From positions 62,001 through 126,000 of the forward strand of contig JAUIHW010000004.1 in the NCBI GenBank assembly GCA_030431775.1: a stretch of DNA of 64,000 bases, read 5' to 3'. A program made the translations under genes and the position numbers. Below are positions 18,269 to 26,710 of the stretch, piece after piece (the first letter of the stretch is position 1; each line of letters opens with the position of its first letter). The notes under the pieces were generated by a model. It made no database searches and was not told the origin of the DNA. It saw only the letters and a program-made list of their open reading frames with translations. The DNA comes from Gammaproteobacteria bacterium. GTDB taxonomy: Bacteria > Pseudomonadota > Gammaproteobacteria > Pseudomonadales > JAUIET01.

Positions 18269-19579
18269 CTAAAGCCTATCGAGCATTGAATAGTACAGCA
18301 TACCCGCCACCAAACCTGGCCAGCGCAGCAACACGCCACCCGGGAATTTCTGGTGTGGCAGTCTGGCGTATAAATCAAAACCCTCGGCCTGCTTCATGAT
18401 CGCGTCGGCTACCAGCTTGCCGCCCATATTGGCCATGGCGATACCGTGCCCAGAGTAGCCCTGTGCCCAATAGATACTGTCCGCTTTGCGCCCGAAATGC
18501 GGCATCCGCTTCATAGTGACCGCCAGCGTTCCGCCCCAGGCGAAATCAATCTTTACGTCTGCTAGCTGCGGGTATACTTCCAGCATGTGGCGGCGCACAA
18601 AGCGCTTCAAATCGCTGGGAAAGCGCGACGAGTAGTTTTCTCCACCGCCAAAAATTAGGCGATGATCCGGAGAGTTGTGAAAATAATTGACGACAAAGCG
18701 GGTGTCCACGACAGCCAGGTCGCGGCGGTTTATTTCTCGGGCACGCGCTTCTCCCAACGGCTCAGTCGCAAGAATAAAGTTGTTGATCGGCATCTGGTAC
18801 ACCGCCGCATCTCTTTGCAGATTACCCAGGTAACCATTGCAGGCGATGATGACTTTGTCAGCGCTCAGTGTGGCTTTATCGGTCTTTAGCAAGATCCGGC
18901 TGCCCTGCTGGACAATCGATTGCACTGTAGAGTGTTCATGGATTACCGCACCCTCCTGGCCAGCCGCCCGGGCCAGACCAAGGCTGAGCTTCAAAGGCTG
19001 GATGTGCGCAACATTAGAGTCAATATAACCGCCAAAAAATGAATCAACGCCCAGAATTTCGGCGACTTCCTCGCGGTTTACCTTTTCCTTAGCGGTGTAC
19101 CCATAGTGCTGCTCCAGATAATCCGCGTAGTCCCAAAGACCTGTCTCGTGGCGTTCTCGATGCGCAACCGTTAAGCCACCATCGCGAAGATCGCAATCAA
19201 TTTCATAGTGGTCTACGCGCTGACGCACCAGCTGGTTGGCTTCCACAGCAATCTGCCACATCTTCTTGGCAGCGTCTTGGCCCAGCCACTGTTCAAGCTC
19301 GAGTTGGTCCTTACGCTGCCCTGTCCCCAGCACACCACCGTTACGTCCGGAGGCACCTGCGCCCACTTTGTGCGCTTCGAGCACTGCTACATTAACTTTA
19401 TTTTTTGCCAGTTCGATGGCCGCGGAAAGACCCGTGTACCCCGCACCGATGATGGCAACGTCGACCTTACAGTCCTGGTCCAAAGCAGCATAACTCGGAA
19501 TTTCGCCGGCCGAATGATAGTACCAGGAGTCTTCGTAACCGACACTGGAGTCTCCGCCATAACGTCTGCTGCCTGGCAT
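18269..19579 (-). CDS. puuB: FAD-dependent amine oxidoreductase, PuuB-like (gamma-glutamylputrescine oxidase family)
   Basis: 436 aa DAO-family flavoenzyme. The N-terminal GxGxxG is in VAIIGAGYTGLSAAIELA (about 41-58), followed by EAHKVGAGASGRNGG, as in PuuB and related gamma-glutamylamine oxidases. A C-terminal WAQGYSGHGIAMANMGG is the second FAD-contact region. In the Puu pathway it would oxidise gamma-glutamylputrescine to the aldehyde, producing H2O2 and ammonia. Its ATG overlaps the puuA-like stop by one base (TAATG), so the two are translationally coupled. PuuC and PuuD homologues are not in the window. An alternative is oxidation of another gamma-glutamyl amine. Confidence 0.82.
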   Translation of the reverse strand: MPGSRRYGGDSSVGYEDSWYYHSAGEIPSYAALDQDCKVDVAIIGAGYTGLSAAIELAKNKVNVAVLEAHKVGAGASGRNGGVLGTGQRKDQLELEQWLGQDAAKKMWQIAVEANQLVRQRVDHYEIDCDLRDGGLTVAHRERHETGLWDYADYLEQHYGYTAKEKVNREEVAEILGVDSFFGGYIDSNVAHIQPLKLSLGLARAAGQEGAVIHEHSTVQSIVQQGSRILLKTDKATLSADKVIIACNGYLGNLQRDAAVYQMPINNFILATEPLGEARAREINRRDLAVVDTRFVVNYFHNSPDHRLIFGGGENYSSRFPSDLKRFVRRHMLEVYPQLADVKIDFAWGGTLAVTMKRMPHFGRKADSIYWAQGYSGHGIAMANMGGKLVADAIMKQAEGFDLYARLPHQKFPGGVLLRWPGLVAGMLYYSMLDRL

Positions 19580-20895
19580 TACAATGCGCTACCCAGAAAA
19601 CGCACTTCCCATGGCGAGAGCTGCTTGCTGAATGCGCTGTATTCATTGTGTTTAACCGACAAAAACACCTCAATGAAATCATCGCCGAACAGTTCTCGAA
19701 GTTTGCTGCTCTGACCCAGTGCATGCAAAGCGACCACGAGATTATCCGGTAGATCAGCCACTTCATCGTACGCATCGCCGCCATGCGCAGCGCTCGGCTC
19801 AATCCCCTCCTCCATTCCTGCAAGGCCACATGCCAGTGTGCTGGCAATCATCAGGTAAGGGTTGGCGTCTGCGCCAGCTACCCGGTTTTCCACGCGGCCA
19901 GCAGCGGCATCTCCAGCAGGAACGCGCAGCCCAGCGGTGCGGTTATCATAGCCCCACTCCAGGTTGATCGGTGCGGACACGCCCGGCACAAACCGCTTAT
20001 AACTGTTGACATGTGGGGCCAGCAAGGCGAAGGCCTCCGGAAGATACTGTTGCAGGCCGCCGATAAAGTGCTTTAGCGCTTGTGGCGCCTCGCCATTTTG
20101 CAGTGCAAAGACATTATTGCCCGCCTCGTCAATCAGGCTGCAATGCAGGTGCAGGCCGTTGCCGGGTAACTCGACAATAGGTTTTGCCATGAAGCTCGCG
20201 AGTTTGCCATGGCGAACCGCGCAGGCCTTGACCAAGCGCTTCAACAGAAACAACTCGTCTGCCCTATCAAGAGCCGGCCCGTGGTCGACATTCAGTTCTA
20301 TTTGCGCCGGGCCCATTTCATGCACCAGAGCACTGGTATGCAGCCCAGCTTGCTGGGTCATAGATGAAAGATCATCGATAAACACCTGGAACTTACCGAG
20401 GGCATCCGGATTAAAGGCTTCGCCGCCAAACTCTGCCCGGCCGTCCTGGCCGCAGGCTGTCTCCAGCTGTAGGGCGTCTCTCGACGGCGGCTCCAGCAGA
20501 TACAGTTCAAGCTCTGGCGCGACAATTGGCTGCAGGCCCTGGTCGGCAAAGCGCTGCACTATGCGGCGCAGCACGTTGCGTGAGTCATAAGCTAATGGCA
20601 AGCGGGTGTCAGCATCCAGTGTTTCACAAATCACCTGGCCGACGCCGTCCAGCCACGGCGAAGCCCTGTAGCTGGACCAGTCGGGCTGCAACAGCATGTC
20701 GGAATCTTTCGGATTGAAGGTGTCCATCGCCTGGGCGTAATCACCGGTCACCGTTTGCATCAACACTGCTTTGGCAAAATTCGTCAACGCTCGTTCCTCA
20801 ACCGCCGCACCGGTAAGGCTTTTGCCTCTGGGCACACCATTGATATCGCTGATCAACAGCTCCAGTGTTTGCGGGAGCATTTGCGGCTTGCTCAT
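19579..20895 (-). CDS. puuA: Glutamine synthetase family gamma-glutamylamine ligase, PuuA-like
   Basis: 438 aa. GS-fold ATP-dependent ligase that would join glutamate to putrescine or another amine. The start is placed at 20895 (MSKPQMLPQ) because AAGGAG sits upstream and ISDINGVPRGKSL begins the family homology; a longer frame to 21027 lies inside the upstream gene. GS catalytic elements seen: an ELELYLLE metal-binding strand, MGPAQIELNVDHG, GNGLHLHCSL with metal-binding His, NLEWGYDNRTAGLRVP (ATP/glutamate binding) and GRVENRVAGADANPY. It sits 10 bp after the aminotransferase and overlaps puuB by one base. Confidence 0.85.
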   Translation of the reverse strand: MSKPQMLPQTLELLISDINGVPRGKSLTGAAVEERALTNFAKAVLMQTVTGDYAQAMDTFNPKDSDMLLQPDWSSYRASPWLDGVGQVICETLDADTRLPLAYDSRNVLRRIVQRFADQGLQPIVAPELELYLLEPPSRDALQLETACGQDGRAEFGGEAFNPDALGKFQVFIDDLSSMTQQAGLHTSALVHEMGPAQIELNVDHGPALDRADELFLLKRLVKACAVRHGKLASFMAKPIVELPGNGLHLHCSLIDEAGNNVFALQNGEAPQALKHFIGGLQQYLPEAFALLAPHVNSYKRFVPGVSAPINLEWGYDNRTAGLRVPAGDAAAGRVENRVAGADANPYLMIASTLACGLAGMEEGIEPSAAHGGDAYDEVADLPDNLVVALHALGQSSKLRELFGDDFIEVFLSVKHNEYSAFSKQLSPWEVRFLGSAL

Positions 20896-20905
20896 GGGGC
20901 GCTCC

Positions 20906-22276
20906 TTAAGTGGAGATGCCAAACTCTGCGGCTGTCTTGTCCAATGCCTGGCGTAAGCGGTCAACCAGCAGGTCGATTTCCTGTTCGCTGCAGACGTAGG
21001 GTGGTGCGCTGGCAATGGCATCGCCAATTGCGCGAATCATCACCCCGCTTTCAATGGCGGCATCCCGGCAAACCAGGGCTCCCTTATTTTCGGGCGCCAG
21101 CCGTTCCATGCTGTGCTTGTCTTTCACCAACTCCACCGCGGCCAGCATGCCCTGCGTGCGCACTGCGCCCACAATCGGGTGGTCGGCAAGCTGGTGCCAC
21201 TGGCTGGCAAAATACGGGGCCAAAGAATTGCCTATGTGTTCCATGGTTCCCTGGTTACGATAGATTTCCAGCGTCGCCAGGCCCGCCGCACAGGCAGCCG
21301 GGTGCCCGGTGTAGGTGTAGCCGTGAGCAAATTCCCCACCGCCCTCGGTCAGCACCTTAGCGACCTTGTCTCCCACTGCAACACCACCCAGCGGTTGAAA
21401 ACCATTGCTGACTGCTTTGGCAAACGTTAACAGATCCGGCTCAAAACCGTAGGTTTCACAACCAAACCAGGCACCGGTTCGGCCAAAGCCGCAGATCACC
21501 TCGTCGCTGATCAGCAGAATATTGCGGCGCTCGCAGATTTCCTTGACCGCCGGCCAATAGCTGTCCGGCGGAATCACCACCCCACCGGCGCCTTGAATCG
21601 GCTCGGCAATAAAGGCAGCAACGTTTTCCTCGCCGAGTTCGTCGATCTTGGCTTCAATTGCCTGAGCCGCCTTGATGCCAAACTCATCGGGACTCAGATC
21701 ACGGCCTTCTTTGAACCAGTAAGGTTGCTGCACATGGTGTACATACGGAAGCGCCGTGAACTGGGCGTGCATGCTTTTCATACCACCCAGACTGGCACCT
21801 GCAATAGTACTGCCATGATAGGCGTTTTCACGGCTGATGATAATTTTCTTGCTCGGCTGATCCAGCAGGTCGAAATAGCGGTGTACGAGGCGGATATTCG
21901 TATCATTCGCCTCTGAGCCAGAAGAGGTGAAGAATATCTTCGAGAAATGGTCCGGCATCACTTCCAGCAATGCTGCAGCCAGTTCAATAGCGCGGTCATT
22001 GGAGCATTGAAAAAAACTGTTGTAGTACGGCAGGCGTTGCAACTGCTCGTAAACCGCCTCAACTATACTGGGCTGGGTATAACCCAGTGGACAGCACCAC
22101 AAACCAGACATGCCGTCCAATAATTGCCGGCCTTCAGAGTCGCGGATGTAAATGTGCTCGGCTTCAACCATTACCCGCCCGCCTTTGCGAGCGTACTCGG
22201 TCGGGTCGGTAAACGGGTGCAGGTGATGCGCTCGATCCATGGATTGCAGTTGGTCTGTGCTGGCTGCTTGAGTCAT
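20906..22276 (-). CDS. Class III aminotransferase, putrescine/omega-amino acid:pyruvate type (SpuC-like)
   Basis: 456 aa fold-type I PLP enzyme. Motifs: GLWCCPLGYTQPSIVEA near the N-terminus, FFTSSGSEANDTNIRLV (PLP phosphate region), YHGSTIAGASLGG, LLISDEVICGFGRTGAWFG with the PLP-N1 Asp, the Schiff-base Lys in LLTFAKAVSNGFQPLGG, and HGYTYTGHPAACAA. The family moves amino groups from putrescine, beta-alanine, GABA and similar omega-amines to pyruvate. Next to PuuA/PuuB it provides the alternative, non-glutamylated putrescine route. RBS GGAG lies 6 nt before the ATG at 22276. Exact amine specificity cannot be read from sequence. Confidence 0.9.
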   Translation of the reverse strand: MTQAASTDQLQSMDRAHHLHPFTDPTEYARKGGRVMVEAEHIYIRDSEGRQLLDGMSGLWCCPLGYTQPSIVEAVYEQLQRLPYYNSFFQCSNDRAIELAAALLEVMPDHFSKIFFTSSGSEANDTNIRLVHRYFDLLDQPSKKIIISRENAYHGSTIAGASLGGMKSMHAQFTALPYVHHVQQPYWFKEGRDLSPDEFGIKAAQAIEAKIDELGEENVAAFIAEPIQGAGGVVIPPDSYWPAVKEICERRNILLISDEVICGFGRTGAWFGCETYGFEPDLLTFAKAVSNGFQPLGGVAVGDKVAKVLTEGGGEFAHGYTYTGHPAACAAGLATLEIYRNQGTMEHIGNSLAPYFASQWHQLADHPIVGAVRTQGMLAAVELVKDKHSMERLAPENKGALVCRDAAIESGVMIRAIGDAIASAPPYVCSEQEIDLLVDRLRQALDKTAAEFGIST

Positions 22277-22336
22277 TGTTCACTCCATTTCAGTATTAGG
22301 GCGATGCTATCACAAGCCAGCAAAATCGGCCGGCTT

Positions 22337-23206
22337 TTATCGGTTTTGCAAACCCAACTCGGCGGTTCGTTCCTGTTCCCATTCGGTCAGGTTGAGTTCG
22401 ATGGCCCAGAACCCGGCGATCCAGACGATGGCGTCCAATCCGTACAGCGTATAACCAAAATACAGCCAGGCAAATGCGCATGTCCACAGCACCAGATAAG
22501 AGCCTGTTTTAGCCGTTTGCACTACGCGTAATGAGCGGCCGAACCGGTCTCTCCACTGCAGCCAGATTTCTATCTCAATCAGCGCAACGACAAGCAACCA
22601 AACCCAGGCGTTGACGACATTGATCCATTCCATGGACTGGACTTTCTGCAGAGTGGGCGCATCGATCAGAGAAACGTTTTGATCAACTTTGTAGTAGGGC
22701 GGGCCTGATGAAATTTCAGTGCAATTCTCCAAGCTTATCTCGCGGTAATCCGCCGAATCAGTCTGCAACCATATACCCTGTGAGGCCAGGTCACAGAGAT
22801 TCTCCACCTGAGGTTGAGGGGTGATCTTGTAGTAGTCAAATGCAATGATCGTATAGCCAATAGCCGCATAAGCAATCGACACCGCGCACAGCAGGCGAAA
22901 GCCGCGCAGCAACTTACCGAGCCAGCTTTCCAGGACATTGTCAGACAACAGATAGGTTTCAAGCTCGAGAAGAAAAATCAGCCCAAGCCAGGCTACAGTA
23001 TCAATAGTTGTAGCGAAGGTTTCGAGCAGCTCGCTGATGGGCGCATCCTTTGCAACCGAGCTGCGGTAGGCAAGCAAGTCATCCTGGAGATAGAGCACGA
23101 AATTGAACGTAAGAATACCGTAAACTGACCACTTGATCACTGCGGCGACCTTGGGGTGCGCAAGCAAGGGGATCAAGGCGGTATTCAACGAAAAGGTACT
23201 TGTCAT
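22337..23206 (-). CDS. Integral membrane protein of unknown function
   Basis: 289 aa. I do not recognise the family. Hydrophobic segments lie near residues 20-42, 65-87, 98-121, 196-219 and 233-270, separated by a soluble loop of about 70 residues (roughly 122-192) with three cysteines, probably extracytoplasmic. Two membrane segments share an unusual acidic pattern (FLLELETYLL and ALIEIEIWLQ), and a third reads FWAIELNL. ATG at 23206 is preferred because a perfect AAGGAGGT lies 6 nt upstream, inside the end of the MFS gene; a TTG at 23224 would swallow that RBS. Its stop-proximal position between a transporter and an aminotransferase suggests a role in amine transport or sensing, but this is only context. 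Confidence 0.7.
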   Translation of the reverse strand: MTSTFSLNTALIPLLAHPKVAAVIKWSVYGILTFNFVLYLQDDLLAYRSSVAKDAPISELLETFATTIDTVAWLGLIFLLELETYLLSDNVLESWLGKLLRGFRLLCAVSIAYAAIGYTIIAFDYYKITPQPQVENLCDLASQGIWLQTDSADYREISLENCTEISSGPPYYKVDQNVSLIDAPTLQKVQSMEWINVVNAWVWLLVVALIEIEIWLQWRDRFGRSLRVVQTAKTGSYLVLWTCAFAWLYFGYTLYGLDAIVWIAGFWAIELNLTEWEQERTAELGLQNR

Positions 23207-23220
23207 GCCGTTACCTCCTT

Positions 23221-24456
23221 TCAAGCAGCGACAGCAAGTGCACGATTATGCACCGCCAGGTAACGATGAATGGCGCCATACACCAACATGGCGAGCAATG
23301 AGCAGCCAGCACACAGCAGCATGACACCGCTGTAGCCTAGCTGGGCGCCGAGAATCGACGCGGCAATATTCGGCCCCAGAATCTGCCCCAAGCCCTGGGC
23401 CATGGGCGTCATCGATGCAAAACGGCCTGATTTGTCCATATTGGAAATCGTCCCCAACTGGTACACATCGATCAAAAACCAAAGCAACATATACCCGTAC
23501 ACCGCCACCATGAAGGTGACTGTGCTGATTCCAAGCAGCAACAAGCTCACCGTACCCACCATGAGCACCAGCGCCGATAACAGTGAGCGTGATTGACCAA
23601 ACCGTTTCGCCAGGACAGTGGCGATTGCCGCACCAATAAAACTGAAGGCAGTGCCATACACCAGGCTGTCGGCAATAAACTCATCATTGAGGCCGCTGGC
23701 AGTGGCCGCCAGCTCAATATAGGTCCAGAAGGCACCAATATTGGAATACGTTGCAACAATCGCTACCAAGCAGACCCAGCCCAGCCAGGACGGTACATGC
23801 TCATAGTCCATGCCCACCACGCTTGCTGCAGCACCATCACCGGCGTTTGCAATCTGTCCTTGTTGGACTGCCAATAAAACCGGATCAGCTGGCCCTCTGG
23901 GCAACAACGGCACCAGCAGAATCAAGGGTGCGCAGCACCAAGCGAACACGGTGAAAATCTCACTGGCACTCAATGCCGGCATATAGGCCAGCTCGAGAAC
24001 CTGAATTAACACCAATATGAACAGGTAGATAGTAAATGTTCGGGCCGTATTGGAATTCCCAGCCAAACCGGCCATGCCAACAGCTGCCAACATTCCTGCG
24101 CCAGCGCCAGCGGCAACACGGAGGAAATACAGAGATTCATAGTCAGTGTACTTGAGGCACAAGAGGTTTGCGCCCGTCAACAGAGCGATTCCCGCGACCG
24201 CTAACCAGCGCCGATTGACCCGATTTACCAGCAGCGATATCAAAAAGGAGCCAACCGCCATACTGCCCATATCGGCCCCGGCAATTCGGCCGACCTGTTC
24301 CTCAGTGTATCCGTAATACTCCACCAGGGCCGCAGCAATGACGGGCATACCCATTAACACCATCCACCCTACAGAGCCTATCAGCAAAGAGGCCGCGACG
24401 GTTTTTGGTTCATCAAATACGCTCGGATGTGGAGCGATGGCAGCAGAAGCGCCCAA
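23221..24456 (-). CDS. Major facilitator superfamily transporter
   Basis: 411 aa with about 12 hydrophobic segments in two halves and a cytoplasmic central loop around GPADPVLLAVQQGQ (about 190-215). TM1 starts at SLLIGSVGWMVLMGMPVIAAALVE only about 22 residues in. MFS-like loop motifs include GRIAGADMGSMAVGSFL between TM2 and TM3. The start appears to be TTG at 24456: no ATG or GTG suits the N-terminus and no good RBS is seen, so the start is uncertain. The gene is divergent from agmatinase across about 95 bp and is followed within its own stop by the RBS of the next membrane protein. The likely substrate is an amine or amino acid (context only). Confidence 0.85.
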   Translation of the reverse strand: MGASAAIAPHPSVFDEPKTVAASLLIGSVGWMVLMGMPVIAAALVEYYGYTEEQVGRIAGADMGSMAVGSFLISLLVNRVNRRWLAVAGIALLTGANLLCLKYTDYESLYFLRVAAGAGAGMLAAVGMAGLAGNSNTARTFTIYLFILVLIQVLELAYMPALSASEIFTVFAWCCAPLILLVPLLPRGPADPVLLAVQQGQIANAGDGAAASVVGMDYEHVPSWLGWVCLVAIVATYSNIGAFWTYIELAATASGLNDEFIADSLVYGTAFSFIGAAIATVLAKRFGQSRSLLSALVLMVGTVSLLLLGISTVTFMVAVYGYMLLWFLIDVYQLGTISNMDKSGRFASMTPMAQGLGQILGPNIAASILGAQLGYSGVMLLCAGCSLLAMLVYGAIHRYLAVHNRALAVAA

Positions 24457-24495
24457 TAAGAAGGCCTATATTCATATTATGCGCTTACGTTACCG

Positions 24496-24516
24496 CTTTT
24501 AGAGGCCGGTTAAAAG
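24496..24516. promoter_or_regulatory. Inverted repeat in the divergent MFS/agmatinase promoter region
   Basis: CTTTTA (24496-24501) and TAAAAG (24511-24516) form a perfect 6-bp inverted repeat with a 9-bp spacer, centred between the two divergent starts. It could be an operator for shared control. The match is short and AT-rich, so chance is possible. Confidence 0.25.
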
Positions 24517-24550
24517 TGTCACAATCAAAAAAATTATGGAGCGCTTCACT

Positions 24551-25456
24551 ATGTCTGAGAATACCCTGAATGACAGTGCCTCAATGTTTGCCAACACCTT
24601 CGGCTTTCTGGCCTGTCCTTTGAGTCGCGACATCAGCAATGCCGATGTCGTTGCCATGGGCATTCCCTACGATCTGGGAACGACCGGGCGCTCAGGCACA
24701 CGCTTTGGCCCACAGGGAATCCGGCGGGCTTCCGCCAATTTGCGCTGGGAAGAACGCCGCTGGCCATGGGACTTCAATGTCAGCGAACGCCTTAAACTGA
24801 TTGACTACGGTGACCTGGAGTTTCCACCCGGACAAAGCGAGTCCATGCTGGCAACAGTCAGCGCAACTGCAACCGAAATTCTCCAACAGGGAAAAAAACT
24901 GCTGTCCTTTGGTGGCGACCATTTCGTAACATTACCCTTATTACGCGCCGTTCATGCGGTGCACGGCACAGTGGCGTTGGTACATTTTGATGCTCACACA
25001 GATACGTACGAAGAAAGTGACAAGTACGACCACGGCAGCATGTTTTACTTCGCACCACGCGAAGGCCTGATTGCGCCACAACACAGTATTCAATTGGGTA
25101 TTCGTACCGAATACGACGTACCCACTCACCAGTTCACCGTACTGGATGCGGCTACAGTGAATGACAACAGCGCGCAATCAGCGGCAGAACATATTCGCTC
25201 AGTGGTGGGGGACCGGCCGGTCTACTTGACCTTTGATATCGATGGTCTTGACCCGGCATTTGCGCCTGGGACCGGCACCCCGGTTTGCGGCGGCCTCAGC
25301 ACCGATAAAGCGCTGAAAATTTTACGTGGTATGCGTGGGCTTAATATTGTTGCCATGGATGTCGTAGAGGTTGCACCCAGCTATGACCATGCTGATATCA
25401 CGTCATTGGCAGCAGCAACCCTGGCACTGGAGATGCTATATGTCATTGCCTCCTGA
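24551..25456 (+). CDS. speB: Agmatinase / ureohydrolase (SpeB-like)
   Basis: 301 aa arginase-fold dinuclear Mn enzyme hydrolysing agmatine (or another guanidino compound) to putrescine and urea. The metal-binding set is complete: [19 protein letters not shown] and [17 protein letters not shown]. Start ATG 24551 is favoured over ATG 24536 because GGAG (24538-24541) is well spaced from it. Divergent from the MFS transporter and near PuuA, PuuB and an SpuC-like aminotransferase, it would supply their putrescine. Guanidinobutyrase or guanidinopropionase activity is the alternative. The 84 bp after it, before the convergent Rieske gene, hold no recognisable signal. Confidence 0.9.
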   Translation: MSENTLNDSASMFANTFGFLACPLSRDISNADVVAMGIPYDLGTTGRSGTRFGPQGIRRASANLRWEERRWPWDFNVSERLKLIDYGDLEFPPGQSESMLATVSATATEILQQGKKLLSFGGDHFVTLPLLRAVHAVHGTVALVHFDAHTDTYEESDKYDHGSMFYFAPREGLIAPQHSIQLGIRTEYDVPTHQFTVLDAATVNDNSAQSAAEHIRSVVGDRPVYLTFDIDGLDPAFAPGTGTPVCGGLSTDKALKILRGMRGLNIVAMDVVEVAPSYDHADITSLAAATLALEMLYVIAS

Positions 25457-25540
25457 TTATCTGCTTGCGGGGTAATGCTTGGGTGAACCGCGGAGCGCTG
25501 CGGCACCGCCCGCCACTGCAGTCGGGCCAAGAACGAAGAA

Positions 25541-26710
25541 TCAATCAGTTGCAATCTGCCGCAAAACCCACTGCTGAAACCGGTGCACCTCATATTCTTC
25601 GGCCATCAATACCCCGCGTTCATAAGCCTGGTTTACTAAACCGCGCTGGTTCAACTCTGCGACGTAACCGTCTTCATCGATCACCTGGCGGGCAAATGCG
25701 GCTGCTTGCTCGGCGTTGAAGTTTGGGTCGTTAATGGTTTCTTCGGAAAAGAACCAGTCCGCCCGCAACAAGGTCTGTTGCGCATTCAGCGGCAGCAAGC
25801 GCACGCTGCGAACATAATCACTGTGGCCGACAATAAACATCGATGGCAGCAGCATGGCGTAATTGTGACCGACCTGCTTTTCCTGTTCGGTCAAGCCCTG
25901 GAATGGCTTCCCTACCGGCTTACCTTCGGTAGCCCAGGTACTTGCCCCTTCCGCTAATCCACCCGCATAGGCCGGGTCGGAACTCACAACGTCGGGCGAC
26001 CAGTTGATGTCGTCCTGCGCTTCCATAATACCGCGTTTGTACAGCGGCACAATTTTGCACAAGTCAGGATGAATGTGCGGACAATGCAGGCATTCATTGA
26101 AGTTTTCCCAAAACAACTTCCAGTTACAGTTCAGCGTTTTCTCGTATTGATAGGCGCTGCGCAAGCCAGCGAGGTGCCAGTTATTCAGGGAAACCGAATA
26201 TTCATCAAAAGCGGCCTGTAAATCGGTTTTCGGCTTGCGCGCTAGATTAATGAAGACAAATCCCTCCCAGCTTTCCAACGCCACCGGCAATAAGGGGTAA
26301 TCACTCAGTGCCAAACCTGCCGGGCAGGAACCGTAACCTGTGCGCCTGAGCTCTCCGTCCAGTGAATACGCCCAGCGATGGTAGGGGCACACAACATGCG
26401 CTGACGGTAAGCGTCCGCTGGATTCTGTCAGCAGTAAGGAACCGCGATGCCGGCAGGTGTTGTAGTAAGCCCGCAACTCCCTACTGTCATTGCGAAGCAA
26501 TATGATGCTCTGAGTTCCAACCGTCACGGTAAGATAATCGCGCGGCTCCGCAAGATCTTCCTCTCGACAGACCAATAACCAATTCTGGTACCAGATTTTT
26601 TGCAGTTCGGTTTCAAAGAAGGTTGCATCCTGATAACAACTGCGCGGCAGCGTTTCGGTCACTGCAGTCAGGCCCGGGTATGTGCTGTTGTCAGGCGGCT
26701 TGTCCAGCAT
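25541..26710 (-). CDS. Rieske non-haem iron oxygenase, large subunit (betaine/choline-monooxygenase-like)
   Basis: 389 aa. The Rieske [2Fe-2S] motif is CRHRGS followed by CPYHRW (about 86-112). The catalytic-domain 2-His motif is ENFNECLHCPHIHPDL (about 205-220), with Glu at the bridging position as in choline and betaine monooxygenases. It would hydroxylate an N-methyl or adjacent carbon of a quaternary amine using O2 and external electrons, often releasing formaldehyde. Its start overlaps the end of the MttB-family gene by 20 bp, so the two are co-translated. No reductase gene is adjacent. Candidate substrates are proline betaine, glycine betaine or carnitine (inference). Confidence 0.9.
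   Translation of the reverse strand: MLDKPPDNSTYPGLTAVTETLPRSCYQDATFFETELQKIWYQNWLLVCREEDLAEPRDYLTVTVGTQSIILLRNDSRELRAYYNTCRHRGSLLLTESSGRLPSAHVVCPYHRWAYSLDGELRRTGYGSCPAGLALSDYPLLPVALESWEGFVFINLARKPKTDLQAAFDEYSVSLNNWHLAGLRSAYQYEKTLNCNWKLFWENFNECLHCPHIHPDLCKIVPLYKRGIMEAQDDINWSPDVVSSDPAYAGGLAEGASTWATEGKPVGKPFQGLTEQEKQVGHNYAMLLPSMFIVGHSDYVRSVRLLPLNAQQTLLRADWFFSEETINDPNFNAEQAAAFARQVIDEDGYVAELNQRGLVNQAYERGVLMAEEYEVHRFQQWVLRQIATD

Noticed and set aside
22290-22335. Stem AAGCCGGC / GCTGGCTT between the membrane protein and aminotransferase genes (minus strand) as a terminator
   Set aside because: It has one G-T pair and lacks a T-tract; at most a weak structure in an intergenic spacer.
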